Assembly: GCF_017357005.1 (NCBI RefSeq)
Contig: NZ_CP071589.1
Coordinates: forward strand, 1,054,001 to 1,118,000
Source: Staphylococcus simiae
GTDB lineage: Bacteria > Bacillota > Bacilli > Staphylococcales > Staphylococcaceae
Direction: 5' to 3'
DNA: 64,000 bases
Shown: piece after piece, positions 33,666 to 44,701 of the stretch
Layout: each line of letters starts with the position of its first letter
Position numbering within the stretch: position 1 is the first letter of the stretch
Program-made: the position numbers and the translations under genes
Notes under the pieces: model-generated
Databases searched by the model: none
The model's input: the letters and a program-made list of their open reading frames with translations, nothing else
What the model was told of the DNA's origin: nothing

Positions 33666-34067
33666 ATGGAAATCCCAAAAATCACAACATTTTTAATGTT
33701 TAATAATCAAGCAGAAGAAGCTGTAAAATTATATACAAGTTTATTTGAAGATAGCGAGATTATTACGATGGCAAAGTATGGTGACCATGGTCCTGGAGAT
33801 CCTGGTACAGTTCAACATTCTATTTTTACATTAAATGGACAAGTGTTTATGGCAATAGACGCAAATAGTGGCACTGAATTACCAATGAATCCTGCTATTT
33901 CCTTATTTGTAACCGTTAAGGATACATTAGAAATGGAGCGCTTATTTAACGGTTTGAAGAAAGAAGGGGCAATATTAATGCCTAAAACTGAAATGCCACC
34001 GTATAGAGAATTTGCATGGGTACAAGACAAATTTGGTGTCAGTTTTCAACTAGCATTACCAGAATAA
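33666..34067 (+). CDS. PhnB-type VOC-family protein
   Basis: The 133-aa protein is a single VOC domain of the PhnB/3-demethylubiquinone-methyltransferase-like group (FLMFNNQAEEAVKLYTSLFEDSE at the start; FAWVQDKFGVSFQL at the end). Members are small dimeric proteins of uncertain substrate, often annotated as glyoxalase-like. GGAGGG lies 8 bp upstream of the ATG. It is transcribed alone and ends against a two-hairpin repeat that probably acts as terminator. Confidence 0.8.
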   Translation: MEIPKITTFLMFNNQAEEAVKLYTSLFEDSEIITMAKYGDHGPGDPGTVQHSIFTLNGQVFMAIDANSGTELPMNPAISLFVTVKDTLEMERLFNGLKKEGAILMPKTEMPPYREFAWVQDKFGVSFQLALPE

Positions 34068-34069
34068 TA

Positions 34070-34187
34070 AAAATGGGGGTGGGATAGAAATAAAATTTAT
34101 TTCGTAATCCCACCCCGGCAAGACTGACTAGGTTTGTAAAACGTTGGTTTATCACCATTTTACAAACCAGACAGTTACTGCCAAATG
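34070..34187 (+). repeat. Two-hairpin intergenic element, copy 2
   Basis: Hairpin 1 pairs GGGGGTGGGAT with ATCCCACCCC (34075-34117). The conserved block GGCAAGACTGACTAGG follows. Hairpin 2 pairs GTTTGTAAAA (about 34132-34141) with TTTTACAAAC (about 34158-34167), then AGACAGTTACTGCCAAAT. It lies between the convergent VOC gene and rqcH and may terminate both. Confidence 0.8.
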
Positions 34188-34226
34188 ATTGAATTTAAGC
34201 CTGGAATGATTATGTTCCAAGGCGCT

Positions 34227-35927
34227 TTATTTTTTTACACGCATTTGTTGAATATGTTCATAGTCTGGTGTTGCATAAAGCGTTTTTTGGTTATCGTAAG
34301 TTACAAACCCAGGTTTAGCTCCTGATGGTTTATGAACGTGTTTAATCAATGTGTAGTCTACAGGTATTTGTCCAGAGTTTCCTGCTTTTGAAAAGTAACC
34401 TGCCAACATCGCCGCTTCTTTAATCGTTTCTTCACTTGGATCATCATTTAAAATGACTACATGTGACCCAGGTATATCTTTAGTATGCAACCAAATATAT
34501 GACTTCTTCGCTTTTTTATTAGTTAAATAATCATTTTGTTTGTTATTCTTACCTACTAATATAGTATCACCATCACTTGAAACATATTCTTGCAATTGTA
34601 TTTGCTCTTTTTTCTTTTTTGTGGCATTTTTACGTTGCTTCATAAAGCCTTGTTCAGCAAGTTCATCTCTAATATCATCTATTTCAGACACAGTGATATG
34701 TTGTAATTGTTGCTCGATATTACTAAAATAATCGATATTTTCTCTAGTTAAATTAATTTGATGTGTTAATTCATGCTCACGCGTTTTCATACGATTGTAT
34801 TGTTTATAATAATACTGAGCATTAGCTGCAGGTGACTTAGTAGGATTTAAAGGAATTGTTATTTCTTCATCGGTATAATAATTTGTTGCTACAACTTCTT
34901 TATCACCTTGTTTAATACGATAAATATTCGCCGTAATTAATTCTCCGTAAAGTTGCTCAGTATCTTTATTTTTAGCATGTTCATATTCATCTATTAATTT
35001 AGATAATTTATTTTGATATTTGTGTAACTGTTGTTGTACAAATTTAACTAAGTCATTCGCACGTTGTTTAACTCTTTCACGTTCACCACGAGCATCAAAA
35101 TAACGGTCTAATAAATCATTTAAAGAATCATAGATGACTATATCATCATAAAATTGATTTAACTTCATAAAATAGAAATCTTCTTTACCACTATCATGAT
35201 TTTTATGGAAAACTGGAGTAGGCTCTAGTGTCGTCTCAGCCATTACTTCATCAAATGCTTCTGGCAAGGTTTCGGTTGTCATAAAATGGCGACGACTTAC
35301 TATTTCATTAGTAATAAGGGGACTGAAACCTTCAAAGTGATTTAATAACTGTTTCGCAATATTACCGCTATTAAAATCTATATATTGCAAGACTTCTCTA
35401 CCAGTCACGTCATAAGGATTAACTTTATGCTGAGTAGGTGGTGCTTCATATTTAAAACCAGGCATTACAGTACGATAAAGATTTGTATTAGGCGTTAAGT
35501 GCTTAAAGCCTTCGATAATTTTATGATTTTCATCTACTAATATTAAATTACTATGTTTACCCATGATTTCTAATATAACGGTACGATAAGTCGTATCGCC
35601 AATTTCATCTTTACTTTTAATATCGATTTCGACACGTCGGTCATTACCTATTTGACGAATATCTTCGATGATACCACCTTCTAAGTGTTTACGAAAAACA
35701 CGTGCAAACATAGGTGGATTAAATGGATTATCATATTTTTTATTTGTCAGCTGTAATCTTGAAAAGCTTGGGTGAATTGATAATAATAATTGGTGATTTT
35801 GACGATTTTGTCGCACAACCATTATGATTGTATCGTTATCTGGTTGATTAATTTTATGGATGCGCCCAGAAATTAAAAATTGTAAAGATTCCACCATTTT
35901 TTTTGTAAATAAACCATCGTATGCCAT
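34227..35927 (-). CDS. rqcH: Rqc2 homologue RqcH (NFACT protein; fibronectin-binding protein A family)
   Basis: RqcH binds stalled 50S subunits and adds C-terminal alanine tails that mark peptides for degradation. The 566-aa protein has NFACT-N (MAYDGLFTKKMVESLQFLI...), a helix-hairpin-helix region, a long charged coiled coil at about residues 280-420, and NFACT-R (YIWLHTKDIPGSHVVI). Homologues were first described as surface fibronectin-binding proteins, but there is no signal peptide. AAAGGTGG lies upstream of the start. ylmH, which acts in the same rescue pathway, is elsewhere in this window. Confidence 0.92.
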   Translation of the reverse strand: MAYDGLFTKKMVESLQFLISGRIHKINQPDNDTIIMVVRQNRQNHQLLLSIHPSFSRLQLTNKKYDNPFNPPMFARVFRKHLEGGIIEDIRQIGNDRRVEIDIKSKDEIGDTTYRTVILEIMGKHSNLILVDENHKIIEGFKHLTPNTNLYRTVMPGFKYEAPPTQHKVNPYDVTGREVLQYIDFNSGNIAKQLLNHFEGFSPLITNEIVSRRHFMTTETLPEAFDEVMAETTLEPTPVFHKNHDSGKEDFYFMKLNQFYDDIVIYDSLNDLLDRYFDARGERERVKQRANDLVKFVQQQLHKYQNKLSKLIDEYEHAKNKDTEQLYGELITANIYRIKQGDKEVVATNYYTDEEITIPLNPTKSPAANAQYYYKQYNRMKTREHELTHQINLTRENIDYFSNIEQQLQHITVSEIDDIRDELAEQGFMKQRKNATKKKKEQIQLQEYVSSDGDTILVGKNNKQNDYLTNKKAKKSYIWLHTKDIPGSHVVILNDDPSEETIKEAAMLAGYFSKAGNSGQIPVDYTLIKHVHKPSGAKPGFVTYDNQKTLYATPDYEHIQQMRVKK

Positions 35928-36856
<929 letters not shown>

Positions 36857-36857
<1 letters not shown>

Positions 36858-37069
36858 TGTTAAATCCACCGTTAAATCAATTAACTGAACAAATTAAATC
36901 AAAGTATTTAATTGCAACTACAGCAGCAAAAAGAGCTCGTGAATTAGATGAGCATCCTGAAACAGCATTATTAACAGAATACCATTCATATAAACCTGTT
37001 GGTAAAGCACTAGAAGAAATTGCAGATGGCAAGATTCGTCCAATTATTTCTAGCGATTACTACGGATAG
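36857..37069 (+). CDS. rpoZ: RNA polymerase omega subunit
   Basis: Omega helps RNA polymerase assemble around beta-prime. The 70-aa product (MLNPPLNQLTEQIKSKYLIA) contains the conserved core TTAAKRARELDE and KPVGKALEEIADGKI. The start codon lies in a TAATG overlap with gmk, so translation is coupled. A terminator follows within 30-60 bp. Confidence 0.96.
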
Positions 37070-37097
37070 GATATAAGTAGTCGTAATATGTAATTTC

Positions 37098-37139
37098 AAA
37101 CAAACCTACATTGTACAAATGTTAGGTTTGTTTTTTTAC
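37098..37139 (+). terminator. Intrinsic terminator after rpoZ
   Basis: An AACAAACCTA (37099-37108)/TTAGGTTTGTT (37122-37132) stem is followed by a run of T. Confidence 0.85.
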
Positions 37140-37356
37140 AATTTAAAGCACTGCTTTTTAATTTACCTAATTTTTAATGTATAATAAACATAAATTTGTG
37201 TTTGACTATTTCACTAATCTTGACTAAACATGGTTCACTTACAAACAGCGCTTCCTAGTAATAAATGAAGAGATTGACATTAATTATTTGGTTTTTAATG
37301 ATGATTCTTCATGTGTTAAACCCTAGTCAATTTTGTCGAGGATAGTGGCACCCGTC

Positions 37357-37806
37357 ATCAAAAATAAAGGATTACAATTGCTTGCTATGACAAAGGTTTA
37401 CAGTTTATTAATTCATAATAAACTGCATTAGATTTTCTAACTATCAAGAAAGCAGAAACTCTAACAATTGCATTGGGACCCAACAAAGAGAATTTCACCA
37501 AGAAATTCTACGGACAATGGAAGTTGGGCAAGGAACCCAACACAGAAAATTCTTAACAAAGAATTTTTACAATAATGTGCAGGTTGGGCAAGAGCTAGTA
37601 AAGATTAAAAATCAAAAATAAAGGATTACAATTGCTTGCTATGACAAAGGTTTACAGTTTATTAATTCATAATAAACTGCATAAGATTTTCTAGCTATCA
37701 AGATAGCAGAAACTCTAACAATTGCATTGGGACCCAACACAGAGAATTTCACCAAGAAATTCTACGGGCAATGCAAGTTGGGCAAGAGCTAGTAAAGATT
37801 AAAAAT
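37357..37806 (-). repeat. STAR-like array with a ~175-bp direct repeat (rpoZ-coaBC)
   Basis: Most of the 837-bp gap is repeat DNA. A unit at 37357-37532 recurs almost unchanged at 37611-37786. Each has AGTTTATTAATTCATAATAAACT, a TTTTCTAGCTATCAAGATAGCAGAAA-type hairpin, ACAATTGCATTGGGACCCAA and GAATTTC/GAAATTC. The core is on the - strand (GGGACCCAAC), opposite to the arrays at 8-18 kb. Between rpoZ and the array, 37140-37356 has no gene; 37230-37340 may be a worn two-hairpin element. Confidence 0.75.
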
Positions 37807-37906
37807 CTAACTAGCTCTAATAACGAACGATGATGATGTTCGATGATGATGTTCAATGTTTAAATATATATAATAGTAGATAACATGTTTTAAAGGGAGA
37901 ATGAAT

Positions 37907-39106
37907 ATGAAGAAAATTTTGTTGGCAGTGACAGGTGGTATAGCTGCATATAAAGCGATTGATTTAACTAGTAAACTAACACAAACAGGATACGAAGTAC
38001 GTGTCATGCTTACAGAAAATGCTCAACAATTTGTCACACCGTTAGCATTTCAAGCCATTAGTAGAAATGTTGTTTATACCAATACATTTCTTGAAGAAAA
38101 CCCTCATGAAATTCAGCACGTAGCACTAGGTGATTGGGCTGATGCCATTATTATTGCCCCTGCAACTGCTAATACAATAGCTAAATTAAGTGTTGGTATA
38201 GCTGTTGATATGGTAACTTCTACACTATTAGCTACAGAAACACCGACATTTATTGCTCCCGCAATGAATGTGCATATGTATAATAACAAACGTACACAGC
38301 ACAATATGCAGGTTTTAAAAAATGATGGTTATCATTTTATTGAACCAGGTAGTGGTTATTTGGCTTGTGGTTATGTAGCAAAAGGACGTATGGAGGAACC
38401 TTTAACTATTGTTTCAATTATTGATGATTATTTTAAAACACAACAACGTAGAGTAACGAGTTCATTCAATGGTAAAAATGTTCTCGTAACAGCAGGGCCA
38501 ACTGTAGAAGTTATAGACCCAGTACGCTTCGTATCTAATCGTTCATCAGGAAAGATGGGATTTGCTATTGCACAAGCGTTAATGAATCGTGGTGCTAATG
38601 TCACATTGGTAACAGGGCCAACACAACTTGAAGATATACCAGGTGTTAAGATGGTTCATGTGCAAAGTGCACAAGAAATGTTTGAAGTGGTTAAAAATAA
38701 ATTTGAACTTCAAGATATGGTTATTAAAGCCGCTGCAGTGTCTGATTATACACCGTCAGAAGTGTTAGAACATAAATTAAAGAAACAAGATGGCGACTTA
38801 TCTGTAACATTTAAACGTACTGTAGATATTTTAAAATATTTAGGTGAACATAAAACAAGTCAATTTTTAGTTGGTTTTGCTGCAGAGACTAAAGATGTTG
38901 ATGCATATGCTGAACAAAAATTGCACAAGAAAAATGCTGATGTCATTATTTCAAATAATGTCGGAGATCAAACTATTGGCTTTAATTCAGACGATAATGA
39001 ATTGACCATGCACTTTAAAGATGGACAGCACATATATATTAAGAAAGGTCGTAAAAGTGCTTTAGCAGCTCGAATTTTAGATGAATTAGAAACTAGGTGG
39101 CAATAA
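37907..39106 (+). CDS. coaBC: Bifunctional phosphopantothenoylcysteine decarboxylase/phosphopantothenate-cysteine ligase
   Basis: CoaBC makes 4'-phosphopantetheine in CoA synthesis. The 399-aa protein has an N-terminal FMN-binding CoaC domain (AVTGGIAAYKA; APAMNVHMY; active-site Cys in GYLACGYVAKGRM). From about residue 185 comes the CoaB ligase domain (VTAGPTVEVIDPVRFVSNRSSG, with the dimer and nucleotide regions). ATG 37907 has 6-bp spacing from AAAGGGAGA; ATG 37901 is too close. The stop codon overlaps priA by one base. Confidence 0.95.
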   Translation: MKKILLAVTGGIAAYKAIDLTSKLTQTGYEVRVMLTENAQQFVTPLAFQAISRNVVYTNTFLEENPHEIQHVALGDWADAIIIAPATANTIAKLSVGIAVDMVTSTLLATETPTFIAPAMNVHMYNNKRTQHNMQVLKNDGYHFIEPGSGYLACGYVAKGRMEEPLTIVSIIDDYFKTQQRRVTSSFNGKNVLVTAGPTVEVIDPVRFVSNRSSGKMGFAIAQALMNRGANVTLVTGPTQLEDIPGVKMVHVQSAQEMFEVVKNKFELQDMVIKAAAVSDYTPSEVLEHKLKKQDGDLSVTFKRTVDILKYLGEHKTSQFLVGFAAETKDVDAYAEQKLHKKNADVIISNNVGDQTIGFNSDDNELTMHFKDGQHIYIKKGRKSALAARILDELETRWQ

Positions 39107-41514
39107 TGATAGCAAAGGTCATTGTCGATATTCCTTCCAAAAGTGTCGATTTTAAATTTGATTATATTATTCCTGAACATCTTGAATCTGTTGTTCAAAA
39201 AGGTGTACGAGTAATTGTGCCATTTGGACCTAGAACAATACAAGGTTATGTGATGGATATTGTTAATGATCCACCAGAAGATATTGAACAAGCGAAATTA
39301 AAAGCAATTAAAGAAGTCCAAGATATCAAACCGGAATTAACACCTGAACTCATTGAATTAAGTGAATGGATGAGTACGACACATGTGATTAAACGTATTT
39401 CAATGTTAGAAGTCATGTTGCCAAGTGCGATAAAAGCTAAATATCATAAAGCATTTAAATTAATAGAAGGTGTAGAAATCCCAGATCATTTAGCTCGACG
39501 ATTTGATCGACATGGTTATTATAATTATAAAGACGCGCAGAAAAACAATGATATAACTGAATTAATCGACTTATTACAACAAGAGCTAGTGGTGGAAGAA
39601 ACAATTTTATCTCAAAATATTAAAAAGAAAGCTAAGAAAGCAGCACGTATTATAGATGGTTTTAATCCAGATGACGTTTTAGCTCAATTAGAAAAGTATA
39701 TTAAACAGTATGATTTATACGCATATTTAACTGAAGAACGACATAAAACAGTATTTTTAACAGATTTAGATGATATGGGATTTTCAAAATCTAGTTTAAA
39801 TGGCTTAGTCAAAAAAGGCTACGTCGAAAAATATGATGCCATTGTTGAACGTGATCCCTTTGCAGATCGTATTTTTGAGCAGGAAAATAAACGACAGTTA
39901 ACAGCTGATCAACAACACGCTTATAATGCAATAAAAGAAAAAATTGTGGCTCATGAACAACGAACTTTTTTACTTCATGGCGTCACTGGATCAGGAAAAA
40001 CAGAGGTCTATTTACAAACTATTGAAGATGTGTTGAATCAAGATAAACAAGCAATGATGTTAGTACCAGAAATAGCGTTAACGCCACAAATGGTTCTGCG
40101 TTTTAAGCGTCGATTCGGTGATGATGTCGCAGTCTTACATTCAGGGCTATCAAATGGAGAGCGTTATGATGAGTGGCAAAAAATTCGAGATGGTAGAGCA
40201 CGTGTTAGTGTGGGTGCACGTTCAAGTGTCTTCGCACCATTTAAAAATTTAGGATTAATCATTATTGATGAAGAACATGAATCTACGTATAAACAAGAAG
40301 ATTATCCGAGATATCATGCTCGTGAAATTGCGCAATGGCGTAGTGAATATCATCATTGTCCTGTTATTTTAGGTAGTGCAACACCTTGTCTCGAAAGTTA
40401 TGCTAGAGCTGAAAAAGGTGTCTATCAATTGTTGACACTTCCAGGGCGGGTTAATAATCAAGCATTACCAGACATAGATATTGTGGATATGCGTAAAGAA
40501 TTAAGTGAAGGTAATCGCTCAATGTTTTCAACTGAATTACGACAAGCGATTCAATTACGTTTAGACAAAAATGAACAAATCGTGCTCTTTTTAAATCGAC
40601 GAGGATATGCTTCATTTATGTTATGTCGTGATTGTGGCTATGTTCCGCAATGTCCTAATTGTGATATTTCGCTAACTTATCACAAGACAACAGATTTATT
40701 AAAATGTCACTATTGTGGTTATCAAGAAACACCGCCAAACACTTGTCCTAATTGTGAAAGTGAACATATACGCCAAGTTGGTACAGGAACTCAAAAAGTA
40801 GAGGAACTGTTACAACAAGAATTTGAACAGGCACGCATTATAAGAATGGATGTTGATACAACTTCTAGGAAGGGTGCCCACGAAAAGTTACTAACAGATT
40901 TCGAACAAGGTAAAGGTGATATTTTACTTGGTACACAAATGATTGCCAAAGGACTAGATTTTCCCAACATTACTTTAGTTGGTGTATTAAATGCTGATAC
41001 AATGTTAAATTTGCCTGATTTTAGAGCGAGTGAACGTACATATCAATTACTAACTCAAGTAGCTGGCCGAGCTGGCCGACATGACAAAGAAGGCCAAGTA
41101 ATTATACAAACATATAATCCAGATCATTATGCTATTTTAGATGTTCAAAAGAATGATTACTTAACTTTTTATAATAAAGAGATGCAATATAGAAAATTAG
41201 GGAAATATCCACCATATTATTTTTTAATTAATTTTACTATTTCACATCAAAACATGAAAAAAGTGATGGAAGCTTCCCAACATGTGCATCAAATTTTATT
41301 GCAACATTTAACTGATAGAGCACTAGTGCTTGGTCCATCACCTGCAGCACTTGCCCGTATAAATAATGAATATCGTTTCCAAATTTTAGTGAAATATAAA
41401 AGTGAACCTGGTTTACTTCAAGCAATTCAATTTTTAGACGATTATTATCATGAGAAATATGTTAAAGATAAGCTATCTTTAAAGATTGACATTGATCCAC
41501 AGCTAATGATGTAA
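39106..41514 (+). CDS. priA: Primosomal replication restart helicase PriA
   Basis: PriA reloads the replisome at stalled forks. The 802-aa protein has an N-terminal DNA-binding domain and Walker A GVTGSGKTEVYLQ near residue 290. The DEEH box is IIIDEEHES, and two zinc-binding clusters follow (CRDCGYVPQCPNC and CHYCGYQE...CPNC). The C-terminal helicase motifs include QVAGRAGR. ATG 39106 after AGGTGG gives MIAKVIVDIPSK, the usual N-terminus; the GTG at 39097 lies inside coaBC. Confidence 0.96.
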   Translation: MIAKVIVDIPSKSVDFKFDYIIPEHLESVVQKGVRVIVPFGPRTIQGYVMDIVNDPPEDIEQAKLKAIKEVQDIKPELTPELIELSEWMSTTHVIKRISMLEVMLPSAIKAKYHKAFKLIEGVEIPDHLARRFDRHGYYNYKDAQKNNDITELIDLLQQELVVEETILSQNIKKKAKKAARIIDGFNPDDVLAQLEKYIKQYDLYAYLTEERHKTVFLTDLDDMGFSKSSLNGLVKKGYVEKYDAIVERDPFADRIFEQENKRQLTADQQHAYNAIKEKIVAHEQRTFLLHGVTGSGKTEVYLQTIEDVLNQDKQAMMLVPEIALTPQMVLRFKRRFGDDVAVLHSGLSNGERYDEWQKIRDGRARVSVGARSSVFAPFKNLGLIIIDEEHESTYKQEDYPRYHAREIAQWRSEYHHCPVILGSATPCLESYARAEKGVYQLLTLPGRVNNQALPDIDIVDMRKELSEGNRSMFSTELRQAIQLRLDKNEQIVLFLNRRGYASFMLCRDCGYVPQCPNCDISLTYHKTTDLLKCHYCGYQETPPNTCPNCESEHIRQVGTGTQKVEELLQQEFEQARIIRMDVDTTSRKGAHEKLLTDFEQGKGDILLGTQMIAKGLDFPNITLVGVLNADTMLNLPDFRASERTYQLLTQVAGRAGRHDKEGQVIIQTYNPDHYAILDVQKNDYLTFYNKEMQYRKLGKYPPYYFLINFTISHQNMKKVMEASQHVHQILLQHLTDRALVLGPSPAALARINNEYRFQILVKYKSEPGLLQAIQFLDDYYHEKYVKDKLSLKIDIDPQLMM

Positions 41515-41516
41515 AA

Positions 41517-41563
41517 AAAGACTTCAAATGACCTTAATTTGGCCGTTTGAAGTCTTTATTCAT
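41517..41563. terminator. Bidirectional terminator between priA and the TM2 gene
   Basis: AAGACTTCAAA (about 41519-41529) pairs with TTTGAAGTCTT (about 41548-41558). A-rich sequence on one side and T-rich sequence on the other lets it work for both convergent genes. Confidence 0.8.
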
Positions 41564-41565
41564 AA

Positions 41566-41769
41566 TTACATCATGATATTGCCATTTTCATCAGATGGTC
41601 TGAATAATGTTAACACTGCACTAATAATAGCTAAGATATGTGGTATACCTGTCCAAAAGAAGAGAAGGTGCAATATGCCTTGCATATTTTTTCCTGCATA
41701 AAACTTATGGACACCGAAACTACCAAGAAAAATTGCTAATAGAATATAAATAATTTTGTTTACTTCCAT
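41566..41769 (-). CDS. TM2-domain membrane protein
   Basis: The 67-aa product has two hydrophobic helices separated by the TM2 signature (GSFGVHKFYAGK; GILHLLFFWTGIPHILAII). TM2 proteins are small integral membrane proteins of unclear function. An AGGAGGC site lies 8 bp upstream of the ATG. It is alone, convergent with priA and divergent from the deformylase-like gene. Confidence 0.85.
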   Translation of the reverse strand: MEVNKIIYILLAIFLGSFGVHKFYAGKNMQGILHLLFFWTGIPHILAIISAVLTLFRPSDENGNIMM

Positions 41770-41981
41770 TTAAAGTGCCTCCTGTAAATGTAATATTAAA
41801 TTGTGCGTTAATATATAAATAATATATCTTTCAATAATATTATACCCAACAGCTTGGAAATTAATCCTATATTGATTAACATTCAATATTTTCTGTATAA
41901 GTTAAATATATTAGCACTGGTCGCAATTTTAATCATTTTACGTTATAATAGTTTGATGAATTTTATTGAGGAGTTTATGTT

Positions 41982-42470
41982 ATGGCCATAAAAAAATTAG
42001 TTCCATCTGCCCATCCTTTATTAACAACACAAGCACATAGAGTGACACAATTTGATAACTCATTGCAGCAGTTATTACAAGATATTGAAGATACTATGTA
42101 TGCCAATGATGCTGCAGGTCTTTGTGCACCGCAAATTGGACAACCTTTACAAGTTGCGATGATAGATATGGAAGAGGAAGGTCTTTTACAATTAATTAAT
42201 CCAACATTAATCAGTCAATCTGCGGAAACAGAAACAGATTTAGAAGGTTCAATTACGATTCCTGATACGTATGGCCGAGTAACTAGAAGTAAACTAATTG
42301 TCTTAGAAAGTTACGATATCAATGGTAATAAAGTAGAATTAACTGCACATGATGATGTAGCTCGAATGATTTTACACACTATAGATCAATTAAATGGTAT
42401 ACCTTTTATAGAACGTGCTGAACATATATTAACTGAAAAAGAATTGGAGGCATATTTTAATAATGACTAA
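41982..42470 (+). CDS. Peptide deformylase-like protein, probably catalytically inactive
   Basis: The 162-aa sequence is homologous to Def, which removes N-formyl groups, but all three metal-site motifs are altered. GxGLAAPQ is [13 protein letters not shown] is EGSITI, without the metal Cys. HExDH is HTIDQ, without the catalytic Glu and second His. S. aureus has a similar def-like gene at this locus, as I recall. A -10 TATAAT near 41945 and GAGGAG at 41968-41973 support expression. It overlaps fmt by 8 bp, the classical def-fmt arrangement. The active deformylase is probably encoded elsewhere. Confidence 0.85.
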   Translation: MAIKKLVPSAHPLLTTQAHRVTQFDNSLQQLLQDIEDTMYANDAAGLCAPQIGQPLQVAMIDMEEEGLLQLINPTLISQSAETETDLEGSITIPDTYGRVTRSKLIVLESYDINGNKVELTAHDDVARMILHTIDQLNGIPFIERAEHILTEKELEAYFNND

Positions 42471-43395
42471 TATTATATTTATGGGGACGCCCGACTTTTC
42501 AACTACTATTTTAAAAATGCTAGTTGCTGAGTATAACGTTATAGCTGTAGTGACACAACCAGATCGTCCAGTAGGTCGTAAAAAGGTATTAACAGCGCCA
42601 CCAGTGAAGGAAGTTGCGTTGGAATTTGACATTCCAGTATATCAACCTGAAAAATTAGCAGGATCTGAAGAATTAAAGCAATTAATACAGTTAAATGCAG
42701 ATTTAATTGTTACAGCAGCATTTGGACAATTACTACCAGAGTCTTTATTACAATCTCCTAAACTAGGTGCAATAAATGTTCATGCTTCACTGCTACCTAA
42801 GTATAGAGGAGGTGCACCAATCCATCAGGCAATTATCGATGGGCAACAACAAACTGGTGTGACAATTATGTATATGGTTAAACAGTTAGATGCTGGCAAC
42901 ATTATTTCACAACAGGCCATTGATATTGAAGACCAAGATAACGTTGGCACGATGCACGAAAAACTTAGCTTTTTAGGTGCAGATTTATTAAAAGAGACAT
43001 TACCTTCTATTATAAATGGAACCAATGATAGTATCCCTCAAAATAACGATTTGGCAACTTTTGCGTCTAATATTTCTAGAGAAGATGAACGTATTAATTG
43101 GGATCAAACTGGAAGAACAATATTTAACCATATAAGAGGTTTGTCACCTTGGCCAGTTGCTTATACAACTATGGATGATACGAATCTGAAAATTTATCAA
43201 GCTCATTTGGTCAGCGGTAAGCAAGGTGTTGCCGGAACGATTATTGAAACAACTAAAAAAGCGATTATTGTAGCAACTGCTGATGATAACGCAATTGCAA
43301 TAACAGATATGCAACTTGCAGGTAAGAAACGCATGTTAGTAGCAAATTATTTAAGTGGTGTACAAGAATCACTGGTTGGGAAGAAATTAATATGA
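42463..43395 (+). CDS. fmt: Methionyl-tRNA formyltransferase
   Basis: Fmt formylates initiator Met-tRNA using 10-formyl-THF. The 310-aa protein has the N-terminal MGTPDFS, the catalytic core [24 protein letters not shown] (Asn, His and the folate loop) near residue 107 and the C-terminal OB-like domain (SPWPVAYT). GGAGG lies just upstream, inside the deformylase-like gene. It overlaps rsmB by 4 bp. Confidence 0.97.
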   Translation: MTNIIFMGTPDFSTTILKMLVAEYNVIAVVTQPDRPVGRKKVLTAPPVKEVALEFDIPVYQPEKLAGSEELKQLIQLNADLIVTAAFGQLLPESLLQSPKLGAINVHASLLPKYRGGAPIHQAIIDGQQQTGVTIMYMVKQLDAGNIISQQAIDIEDQDNVGTMHEKLSFLGADLLKETLPSIINGTNDSIPQNNDLATFASNISREDERINWDQTGRTIFNHIRGLSPWPVAYTTMDDTNLKIYQAHLVSGKQGVAGTIIETTKKAIIVATADDNAIAITDMQLAGKKRMLVANYLSGVQESLVGKKLI

Positions 43396-44699
43396 CAGAA
43401 ACAGTAAGAAGTCTCGCTTTTGATACGATTCAAGATATTATGAATGATGGTGCATATAGTAATATTCGCATTAATGAAGTATTATCAGCTAATGACTTAA
43501 ATGCGATGGATAAAGGCTTATTCACAGAAATTGTCTATGGAACAGTCAAACGTAAATATACATTAGATTACTTTTTGAAGCCTTTTGTACAAACTAAAAT
43601 AAAGGCTTGGGTTAGACAATTATTATGGATGAGTATATATCAATATGTATATTTAGATAAAGTACCTGATCATGCAATTATTAATGAAGCAGTTGAAATT
43701 GCTAAAGAACGTGGAGGATACCATAATGGCAATGTTGTAAATGGTATCTTAAGAACGATGATGCGCAGTGAGTTACCTCATTTTGAAGATATTACTGACC
43801 CTAAAAAGCGTATGGCTATAGAATATAGTATGCCAAAATGGATTATTGATCATTGGGTTACACATTATGGTTTAGAAGAAACAGAAGCAATTTTACAATC
43901 ATTCATGGAACAAAATGACACAACTGTAAGAGCCAATATTACACGTGCATCTATTGAGGATATTATCGCTAAACTACAAGATGAGGGATATGAGGTTGAA
44001 CAAGATCAAGACTTACCATATTGTCTACATGTTTCAGGACAACCAATTATCAATTCTCGCTCATTTAAAGATGGCTTTGTTTCTATTCAAGATAAAAGTT
44101 CAATGTTTGTTGGACATATTATAGGATTAGAGCGTCATGACTATGTTTTGGATGCTTGTAGTGCACCTGGAGGAAAAGCTTGTCATATAGCTGAATTATT
44201 AATGCCAGAAGGTCACGTTGATGCTACAGACATTCACGAGCATAAAATAGATTTGATTAATTATAATATTAAAAAATTACGCTTGAATAATATCAAAGCT
44301 TTTCAACATGATGCAACAAAACCATATCAACAAACCTATGATAAAGTTTTAGTCGATGCACCTTGTAGTGGGCTAGGGGTATTAAGACATAAACCTGAAA
44401 TTAAATATACACAGAGTAAAGAACATATTGCGTCACTAGTTGATTTACAATTAGAAATATTAGAAAATGTAAAAAACAATGTCAAAATAGGTGGTACTTT
44501 AATCTATTCTACATGTACAATAGAACAATTAGAAAATGACAATGTCATTTATACATTCTTAAAAAATAATAAAAACTTTGAATTTGAACCTTTCCAACAT
44601 CCTGTGACTGGAGAAATGGTTAAGACAATGCAAATAATGCCACAAGATTTTAATTCAGACGGATTCTTTATCACAAAGATAACAAGAAAGGAACAATAA
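43392..44699 (+). CDS. rsmB: 16S rRNA m5C967 methyltransferase RsmB (Sun)
   Basis: The 435-aa protein has an N-terminal NusB-like RNA-binding domain (to about residue 140) and a C-terminal SAM-dependent methyltransferase domain. Motifs are [13 protein letters not shown] near residue 253, the catalytic-loop Cys in DAPCSGLG near residue 323 and the nucleophile Cys in IYSTCTIE near residue 376. ATGA overlap with fmt indicates coupling. It is followed by rlmN after 2 bp, making a ribosome-maturation operon. Confidence 0.95.
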   Translation: MTETVRSLAFDTIQDIMNDGAYSNIRINEVLSANDLNAMDKGLFTEIVYGTVKRKYTLDYFLKPFVQTKIKAWVRQLLWMSIYQYVYLDKVPDHAIINEAVEIAKERGGYHNGNVVNGILRTMMRSELPHFEDITDPKKRMAIEYSMPKWIIDHWVTHYGLEETEAILQSFMEQNDTTVRANITRASIEDIIAKLQDEGYEVEQDQDLPYCLHVSGQPIINSRSFKDGFVSIQDKSSMFVGHIIGLERHDYVLDACSAPGGKACHIAELLMPEGHVDATDIHEHKIDLINYNIKKLRLNNIKAFQHDATKPYQQTYDKVLVDAPCSGLGVLRHKPEIKYTQSKEHIASLVDLQLEILENVKNNVKIGGTLIYSTCTIEQLENDNVIYTFLKNNKNFEFEPFQHPVTGEMVKTMQIMPQDFNSDGFFITKITRKEQ

Positions 44700-44701
44700 G
44701 C

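Noticed and set aside
37357-37806. Possible CRISPR array
   Set aside because: Repeats are palindromic modules of varied length without unique, evenly sized spacers, and no cas genes are in the window.
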